A DNA stretch of 9,823 nt from Actinomycetes bacterium (GTDB taxonomy: Bacteria; Actinomycetota; Acidimicrobiia; Acidimicrobiales; RAAP-2), in the NCBI GenBank assembly GCA_021805305.1, contig JAJZFO010000229.1:1-9823 (forward strand), written 5' to 3'. How positions within the stretch are numbered: position 1 is the stretch's first letter; each line of letters opens with the position of its first letter. The notes beneath the pieces are model-generated. The model was not told the origin of the DNA, ran no database searches, and was given only the letters and a program-made list of their open reading frames with translations. Made by a program: the position numbers and the translations under genes. Shown piece by piece: positions 6,243 through 9,823 of the stretch.

Positions 6243-6320
6243 AGCCTGCTTCACCCTACCCCCCCAGGGTGAAGCAGAGGTTTTGCAAAAGGGCCATCCA
6301 CCCCCCCGGATGGCCCTTTT
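6243..6320 (+). ncRNA. 6C-type small RNA (two hairpins with seven-cytosine loops)
   Basis: Two perfect hairpins stand in tandem. Hairpin 1 pairs 6246-6257 with 6266-6277 (12 bp); hairpin 2 pairs 6287-6299 with 6308-6320 (13 bp). Both loops are ACCCCCCC, seven cytosines each. Two stem-loops with six or more loop cytosines is the definition of the actinobacterial 6C RNA family, known from Streptomyces and as B11 in Mycobacterium tuberculosis, where the C-rich loops pair with G-rich stretches of target mRNAs. The plus strand is assigned because the C loops are on it, a good promoter precedes it, and hairpin 2 ends in U residues. The linker between the stems is 9 nt (6278-6286). Predicted length is about 78-82 nt; the exact ends are not known. 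The alternative, two unrelated terminators, does not explain the identical loops or the absence of an upstream plus-strand gene. Confidence 0.88.
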
Positions 6321-6321
6321 G
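6286..6321 (+). terminator. Terminator hairpin of the 6C sRNA
   Basis: The second hairpin has a GC-rich 13-bp stem closed at the base by four A-T pairs (AAAA with TTTT) and a further C6286-G6321 pair, so it can act as an intrinsic terminator for the sRNA. The T-run is only four bases and forms part of the stem. By symmetry it could also stop minus-strand transcription. Confidence 0.6.
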
Positions 6322-6336
6322 TGCTGTACGGGCGAC

Positions 6337-6364
6337 TTTACACCGGACGTGGGATTGTTAGCGT
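6337..6364 (+). promoter_or_regulatory. Promoter of the murT-gatD operon, leaderless type
   Basis: TTTACA (6337-6342), a 16-nt spacer and TAGCGT (6359-6364) are followed after 7 nt by the ATG of murT at 6372. Initiation would fall on or one base before the start codon. The promoter begins 17 nt after the sRNA terminator hairpin, so murT does not depend on read-through. Confidence 0.55.
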
Positions 6365-6371
6365 GGTTTCA

Positions 6372-7583
6372 ATGACTACTCGACTGGCCTGGCGCGCGCG
6401 AGTGGCCGTGGGCTGTGTCGTGACCGTCAACTACTTCTCGCGCCGGCTCGGACGTGGCGCGGGCACCGTCGCGGGTGGCCGGGTGGGACTCGCGCTCGAA
6501 CCGCGGTTGCTGCGCGCGCTGACGAGGTCGCGCACCGTCGTGCTTGTGTCGGGAACTAACGGCAAGACCACCACCTCGGCCCTACTGCGCGCGGGCTGGG
6601 GCGACGACGTCGCGGGCAACGTGACCGGGGCCAACATGCCCGCCGGCCACGTCGCGGCACTGGCCACGTCGCGCGCCACACGGGTGGTCCTGGAGACGGA
6701 CGAGGCGTGGTTGCCCTCGGTGGTGGCCGACGCGGATGCCGCCGTGGTGGTACTGCTGAACCTCTCTCGTGATCAACTCGACCGGGCGAACGAGGTTCGA
6801 CAATTGGCGCAACGCTGGCGTGATTGTCTCGCGGCGCCGCAGTTCACGGGCGTGGTGGTGGCGAACAGCAACGATCCCCTGGTGGTCTTCGCCGCGCAAG
6901 CCAGCGAGAGGGTGCGCTGGGTCGACGTGCCGACTCCGTGGCGCGGTGACGCCGCGTCGTGTCCCCACTGCACGCGAGCCCTCGACTTCGCGGATCGCGG
7001 ATGGTCGTGCGCGTGCGGCTTCGCCCAACCCACCCCTCCGACGGCGACTTTGCGCGAGGAGCTTCACTTTTCCTCCCAGAGCTTTCGACTGGACCTCGCG
7101 GTACCCGGAATGTTCAACGAAGTCAACGCCGCGCTGGCGACGGTCGCCCTGGTGGAGTTGGGCCAGGACCCCGGGGAAGCCCTGGCGCGCATGCGCCGTC
7201 TCGACACGATTCAGGGTAGGTACGGACTTCGTCGCTTCGGCGAACGCACCGTGCGACTGATGTTGGCGAAGAATCCCGCGGGCGCGACGGCACTGCTGGA
7301 GTCCTTGAGCGAGGGTGAGGTATGGATTGCGATCAACGCGCAGATCGCGGACGGCAAGGACCCGTCGTGGCTCTACGACGTACCCTTCGGTGTCTTGCGC
7401 GGTCGACGCGTGCGGTGCCTGGGCGAACGTCGCCTCGATCTGGCGACACGCCTGACCTACGCCGGGGTGCAGTGCGAGGTCAGTGACGACGTCGACGCAC
7501 TGCGTCGCGGTACCGACGACGTCACCGTCGTAGCGAATTACACGGCCTTTCGCGAGTGGCTGGCGAGGACCGCGCCGTGTTGA
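6372..7583 (+). CDS. murT: Lipid II isoglutaminyl synthase, Mur ligase-like subunit MurT
   Basis: MurT (403 aa) works with GatD to amidate the alpha-carboxyl of D-Glu in the lipid II stem peptide, giving D-isoglutamine, at the cytoplasmic membrane face. The ATP-binding P-loop is VSGTNGKTTT (59-68). A Cys4 zinc ribbon interrupts the central domain: CPHC (197-200) and CAC (213-215); the second pair is CxC rather than the CxxC I recall from S. aureus MurT. VPGMFNEVNAALA (244-256) is the usual ligase motif, and the C-terminal DUF1727 region carries LMLAKNPAG (296-304) and ADGKDPSWLYD (326-336), where Asp336 likely corresponds to the MurT aspartate that completes the GatD active site. ATG 6372 is preferred over the in-frame start at 6321, which would begin inside the sRNA terminator and adds no family sequence. 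It overlaps gatD by 7 nt. Confidence 0.94.
   Translation: MTTRLAWRARVAVGCVVTVNYFSRRLGRGAGTVAGGRVGLALEPRLLRALTRSRTVVLVSGTNGKTTTSALLRAGWGDDVAGNVTGANMPAGHVAALATSRATRVVLETDEAWLPSVVADADAAVVVLLNLSRDQLDRANEVRQLAQRWRDCLAAPQFTGVVVANSNDPLVVFAAQASERVRWVDVPTPWRGDAASCPHCTRALDFADRGWSCACGFAQPTPPTATLREELHFSSQSFRLDLAVPGMFNEVNAALATVALVELGQDPGEALARMRRLDTIQGRYGLRRFGERTVRLMLAKNPAGATALLESLSEGEVWIAINAQIADGKDPSWLYDVPFGVLRGRRVRCLGERRLDLATRLTYAGVQCEVSDDVDALRRGTDDVTVVANYTAFREWLARTAPC
7566..7569 (+). promoter_or_regulatory. Ribosome binding site that decides the gatD start
   Basis: AGGA inside the end of murT lies 7 nt before GTG 7577. This favours GTG 7577 over the in-frame GTG at 7556, which would add seven residues with no family counterpart and has no comparable site. 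Confidence 0.55.
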
Positions 7584-8290
7584 GACTGGCCGTTGTCTTT
7601 CCGGACTTGCTCGGGACCTACGGCGACGGTGGGAATGGTGAGGTACTCGCCGCGCGCGCCGGGGCGCGCGGCATGGACGTCGAAGTGCTCGACGTCACCA
7701 TTGGTTCGGGTCTGCCCGGCGCCGATCTCTATCTGCTCGGTGGGGGCGAAGACGGTCCCCAGCGGCTCGCGTGTGACCTGCTGGCGGAGGGTGGGCTGCT
7801 CGAGCGATATCGCGACGGGGCTCACGTCTTCGCCGTGTGCGCGGGACTCCAGATCCTGGGGACCTCGTTCAGCGTCGAGGGCGACGCCTCGTACCCGGGC
7901 CTGGGTGTGGTGGCGGCGACGACGACACGCGGTCCCTCACGCTCGGTGGGCGATCTCGCCACCCTGGTGCAGGGTCGCATGATGGTGGGTTTTGAGAACC
8001 ACGGCGGCGACACGGTATTGAGTGAGGACCTCTCGCCCCTGGGCGACGTCGTGATCGGACGCGGCAACGACGGTCGCGTCGACGGCTACGCGGGACCGCG
8101 CGTGTGGGCCACGTACGCCCACGGACCGGTCCTCGCCCAAAATCCCTGGTTGGCCGACGAGATCCTCGCTCGCGTCAGTGGCAGGACGTTAGCGCCCTGG
8201 CCCAGTGTGGCGGACCGACTCTACGCCGAGCGCTGCGCCCAGCTCAGTAGTCGTCGTCCGGACGCCGACCGTACTGCTGGTCGCCGCTGA
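7577..8290 (+). CDS. gatD: Lipid II isoglutaminyl synthase, glutamine amidotransferase subunit GatD
   Basis: GatD (237 aa) is a class I, CobB/CobQ-like glutaminase that hydrolyses glutamine and feeds ammonia to MurT for amidation of lipid II. The family hallmark TYGDGGN is at 14-20, LYLLGGGEDGPQ at 51-62, nucleophile Cys88 in AVCAGLQILG, the GFENHGG segment at 138-144 and catalytic His182 in TYAHGPVLAQNP. The usual third triad residue of amidotransferases is absent, as expected for GatD, whose active site is completed by an Asp of MurT. The GTG start at 7577 overlaps the murT stop by 7 nt, so the two are translationally coupled, in keeping with a 1:1 complex. The 3' end (8244-8290) is convergent with and overlaps the end of the acyltransferase gene; the last 16 residues or so are an Arg-rich tail beyond the conserved domain. 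Confidence 0.94.
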   Translation: MLRLAVVFPDLLGTYGDGGNGEVLAARAGARGMDVEVLDVTIGSGLPGADLYLLGGGEDGPQRLACDLLAEGGLLERYRDGAHVFAVCAGLQILGTSFSVEGDASYPGLGVVAATTTRGPSRSVGDLATLVQGRMMVGFENHGGDTVLSEDLSPLGDVVIGRGNDGRVDGYAGPRVWATYAHGPVLAQNPWLADEILARVSGRTLAPWPSVADRLYAERCAQLSSRRPDADRTAGRR

Positions 8291-8981
8291 CGCGGCGACC
8301 AATCTCGGCGACGGACTCCTCAATCCGGGCGCCGAAGCGACGTATGTTCTCGCCGGGTTCGGCGCGCAGGGCGACGCCGAAGGTCACCGTGACGTGGTGA
8401 CGGCGTTGACTGCGGGCTTGGGTGTGCATGGGGGCCTTGGCGTACTTCGGTCCGCGCAAGTACCCGGCCTCGTGGATGTACGTGGGGACGACCAAGGCCT
8501 TCGATCGCTCGGCGAGGTAGGCGGCGCCCCCCTTGAATTCCTGGAGGTTTCCGTCGGGACTGCGGCCCCCTTCGGGGTAGAGCAGCAGGTTCCACTGGTC
8601 TTCCACCAACTCCAGGGCGAGTTGGGAACTCCGACGATTGATCTTGTGACGATCAATCGGGATGGCGTTGAAGACCAGTACGGTGCGAAATGCCTTGAGG
8701 CTGGTCATAAAGAAATTATCCATGGCCGCCGCGACGATCGTCCGGCGGCGAATCTGTGCCGGGAGGGCGGTCAGTAGCAAGGGGGTGTCGAGGTGACTGT
8801 TGTGGTTGGCGACGAAGATGAACGGACCCGCGCCCTCGAGGTGCTCGAGTCCTTCGACTGAGAGACTGGACATCCGGCGAATGACGGGGGTGATGTAGTA
8901 GGTCCAGTAGAGGTTGCGCACGAAGCGTGCCACGAAGCTACGGCCCCATTTAGTGGGAAAATCCAGCCCGAGCTGCGCCAC
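8244..8981 (-). CDS. PlsC-type 1-acyl-glycerol-3-phosphate acyltransferase family protein
   Basis: A 245-aa membrane-associated acyltransferase that would transfer an acyl chain to lysophosphatidic acid or a related lysolipid in phospholipid synthesis. Motif I is NHNSHLD (59-65, catalytic His60 and Asp65), the motif II region is FNAIPIDRH (104-112), motif III is YPEGGRS (135-141, Glu137-Gly138; the commoner form is EGTRS) and motif IV is VVPTYI (164-169). The hydrophobic stretches at 20-34 and 53-59 could anchor it to the membrane. The GTG start lies 3 nt after the TAG of the upstream membrane-protein gene, with no Shine-Dalgarno, so coupling is likely. Its 3' end overlaps gatD by 47 nt on the opposite strand. 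It could instead acylate another lipid or glycolipid; only the family is certain. Confidence 0.87.
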   Translation of the reverse strand: MAQLGLDFPTKWGRSFVARFVRNLYWTYYITPVIRRMSSLSVEGLEHLEGAGPFIFVANHNSHLDTPLLLTALPAQIRRRTIVAAAMDNFFMTSLKAFRTVLVFNAIPIDRHKINRRSSQLALELVEDQWNLLLYPEGGRSPDGNLQEFKGGAAYLAERSKALVVPTYIHEAGYLRGPKYAKAPMHTQARSQRRHHVTVTFGVALRAEPGENIRRFGARIEESVAEIGRRVSGDQQYGRRPDDDY

Positions 8982-8984
8982 GGA

Positions 8985-9638
8985 CTATCGACGGTTCGTC
9001 TTTTTTGGCGTGTAGCGCTTGGAGGGCGCCGGCGCGACGCGGCTCGAAGCACCCGTGGCGGGTGTCGCCGACGTCTTGGACCGAGTTCCCCGGCTCGCGC
9101 GACGTGATTGGGCGCGCTCGCGCGCCTTCACGTTGGAACCGCGAAACGTGGGGTCGCCGTACTTTTGCAGGCGAAAGGCGCGTACTGAGAGCCACGCGCC
9201 GAGTGCGAGAAAGAAGATGCCCGCGGTGCCGGTGGCCAGTCCCAGGAGGAAGGAGCCGACGATAACCCCGGGGCGCTTACGCCAGTAGCTGAAGGCGACC
9301 AGAGCGCCCCCCACGACGACGAACACGAGGAATTGGGGAACCCAATACGACGGGTGGGTGATTTCTGGACGCGAGCAGACCCCTTTGACGAGGTGATAGC
9401 TCGGAGGGCACGAGCCACTCTTGAGGGCCTTCGCCGTCACCGTAATCGTGGTGTTCCTAATGAGGTGGGGGATGAAGAAGAGTGCCAGGAGGACGGCGAT
9501 GCCCGCCCCGGCGAAACTGAATTTTCTCTCCAGGCCGTCCAAACCCATCACGGCCTCGCGCGAGACCGAAGCGCTTCGCGGTGCGCGGCGAAATCGTCGT
9601 GGTGCGGGCGGTTCACTAATCGGGTCGTTCTCGGGCAC
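8985..9638 (-). CDS. Unknown three-helix membrane protein with a basic C-terminal tail
   Basis: I do not recognise the family. With the GTG at 9638 the protein has 217 aa: a polar, Arg/Pro-rich N-terminus (1-40), a membrane segment at about 41-60, a loop with two cysteines (Cys77 and Cys88) that could form an extracytoplasmic disulfide, a second segment at about 99-118, a third hydrophobic stretch at about 124-152, and a tail of some 60 residues rich in Lys, Arg, Ser, Thr, Ala and Pro. The tail is probably cytoplasmic and could contact nucleic acid or acidic lipids, but that is inference. The start is uncertain: GTG 9638 has TAGCCT 7 nt upstream; GTG 9662 and ATG 9551 in the same frame are alternatives. 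It is 3 nt from the acyltransferase gene, so a link to membrane lipids is possible. Confidence 0.7.
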   Translation of the reverse strand: MPENDPISEPPAPRRFRRAPRSASVSREAVMGLDGLERKFSFAGAGIAVLLALFFIPHLIRNTTITVTAKALKSGSCPPSYHLVKGVCSRPEITHPSYWVPQFLVFVVVGGALVAFSYWRKRPGVIVGSFLLGLATGTAGIFFLALGAWLSVRAFRLQKYGDPTFRGSNVKARERAQSRRASRGTRSKTSATPATGASSRVAPAPSKRYTPKKTNRR

Positions 9639-9645
9639 GAGTTCC

Positions 9646-9651
9646 AGGCTA
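9646..9651 (-). promoter_or_regulatory. Possible -10 of the membrane protein-acyltransferase operon
   Basis: TAGCCT on the minus strand lies 7 nt before GTG 9638, the same arrangement as at murT. No -35 resembling the consensus is visible, so support is weak; it is the main reason for choosing the 9638 start. Confidence 0.35.
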
Positions 9652-9686
9652 CAACTCCACACAAAACCGGTTGATGCAAAAGCAAG

Positions 9687-9692
9687 TACACT
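9687..9692 (+). promoter_or_regulatory. Possible -10 of the tRNA-Val gene
   Basis: TACACT would start transcription near 9699, leaving a 5' leader of about 3 nt before the tRNA. The nearest -35-like box, TTGATG (9671-9676), is only 10 nt upstream, too close to pair with it, so this is tentative. Confidence 0.3.
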
Positions 9693-9701
9693 GGACTATT
9701 C

Positions 9702-9775
9702 GGGCGCTTAGCTCAGTTGGTTAGAGCGCAGCCTTCACACGGCTGAGGTCGAGGGTTCGAGTCCCCCAGCGCCCA
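9702..9775 (+). tRNA. tRNA-Val (anticodon CAC)
   Basis: A full 74-nt cloverleaf: acceptor stem GGGCGCT with AGCGCCC (7 bp), D stem GCTC/GAGC, anticodon stem CAGCC/GGCTG with loop TTCACAC (anticodon CAC at 9736-9738, reading GUG), a 5-nt variable loop, and T loop TTCGAGT. The discriminator base is A9775. The following bases are CCC, so the CCA end is not encoded and must be added by nucleotidyltransferase. The T stem GAGGG/CCCCC has one A-C mismatch (9752 with 9766). No terminator hairpin is visible in the 48 nt that remain. Confidence 0.96.
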
Positions 9776-9781
9776 CCCGTA

Positions 9782-9813
9782 GTTCTTGACCCCAAATGTT
9801 CTTGACCTCAAAG
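9782..9813 (+). repeat. Two-copy 16-nt tandem repeat after the tRNA gene
   Basis: GTTCTTGACCCCAAAT (9782-9797) is followed directly by GTTCTTGACCTCAAAG (9798-9813), 14 of 16 positions identical. Each copy holds TTGACC, a -35-like hexamer. It may continue or drive something beyond the right edge; the function is unknown. Confidence 0.6.
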
Positions 9814-9823
9814 GATGGACGGC

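Noticed and set aside
6246..6277. Hairpin 1 as an intrinsic terminator
   Set aside because: No plus-strand gene ends upstream, and the T-run after it is only four bases and not adjacent to the stem. The identical loop in hairpin 2 points to one two-hairpin RNA.
6321..6371. Longer N-terminus for MurT from 6321
   Set aside because: It would begin at the last base pair of the sRNA terminator and read through the TTTACA/TAGCGT promoter; family proteins start near the ATG at 6372.
6184..6375. A 63-codon plus-strand open frame across the lysR-murT gap
   Set aside because: It crosses both sRNA hairpins and the operator repeat, has no ribosome binding site and no recognisable protein features; the RNA explains the region better.
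8205..8777. A 190-codon plus-strand open frame after gatD
   Set aside because: It is antisense to the acyltransferase gene, whose four motifs are on the minus strand.
9815..9823. Start of a downstream plus-strand gene (ATG near the right edge)
   Set aside because: Only three codons are visible, with neither a well-spaced ribosome binding site nor a TANNNT box at the right distance.

Overview
The window comes from a high-GC actinobacterium, probably a deep-branching lineage such as Acidimicrobiia. Four things point there: a MurT-GatD lipid II amidation pair, a two-hairpin RNA matching the actinobacterial 6C small RNA, a homologue of the mycothiol-dependent nitroreductase Rv2466c, and many starts that look leaderless (TANNNT hexamer 6-7 nt before the start codon). 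The class-level placement is inference. No mobile element, CRISPR array or phage gene is visible. Coding density is very high; the only long non-coding stretch lies between 6169 and 6371.

Left edge (1-1155): the 5' part of trpE on the minus strand and a complete trpG/pabA on the plus strand diverge from a 39-nt gap that holds two back-to-back -10 elements.

Centre (1152-6168): six tightly packed minus-strand genes form an apparent operon. In transcription order they are a LysR-type regulator, an AlkA/Mag-type 3-methyladenine DNA glycosylase, an M20 metallopeptidase, an Rv2466c-like DsbA-fold oxidoreductase with a CPWA active site, a dienelactone hydrolase-like enzyme and an S51 (PepE/cyanophycinase-like) peptidase. 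Gaps run from +9 to -17 nt. The mix of base-excision repair, thiol redox and hydrolytic genes suggests a stress or detoxification unit, but that is inference.

Regulatory hub (6169-6371): between lysR and the plus-strand murT-gatD operon lies a gene for a 6C-type sRNA, with two long perfect hairpins that both carry the loop ACCCCCCC. Its -35 box sits inside an inverted repeat that also lies just upstream of the lysR -10. This makes the sRNA the natural candidate target of the LysR protein, the main point of interest in the window.

Right part (6372-9823): murT and gatD (amidation of D-Glu in lipid II) overlap by 7 nt. gatD ends inside the convergent end of a PlsC-type acyltransferase gene, which is preceded in its operon by a three-helix membrane protein with a basic tail. 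A tRNA-Val(CAC) gene and a two-copy 16-nt tandem repeat close the window.
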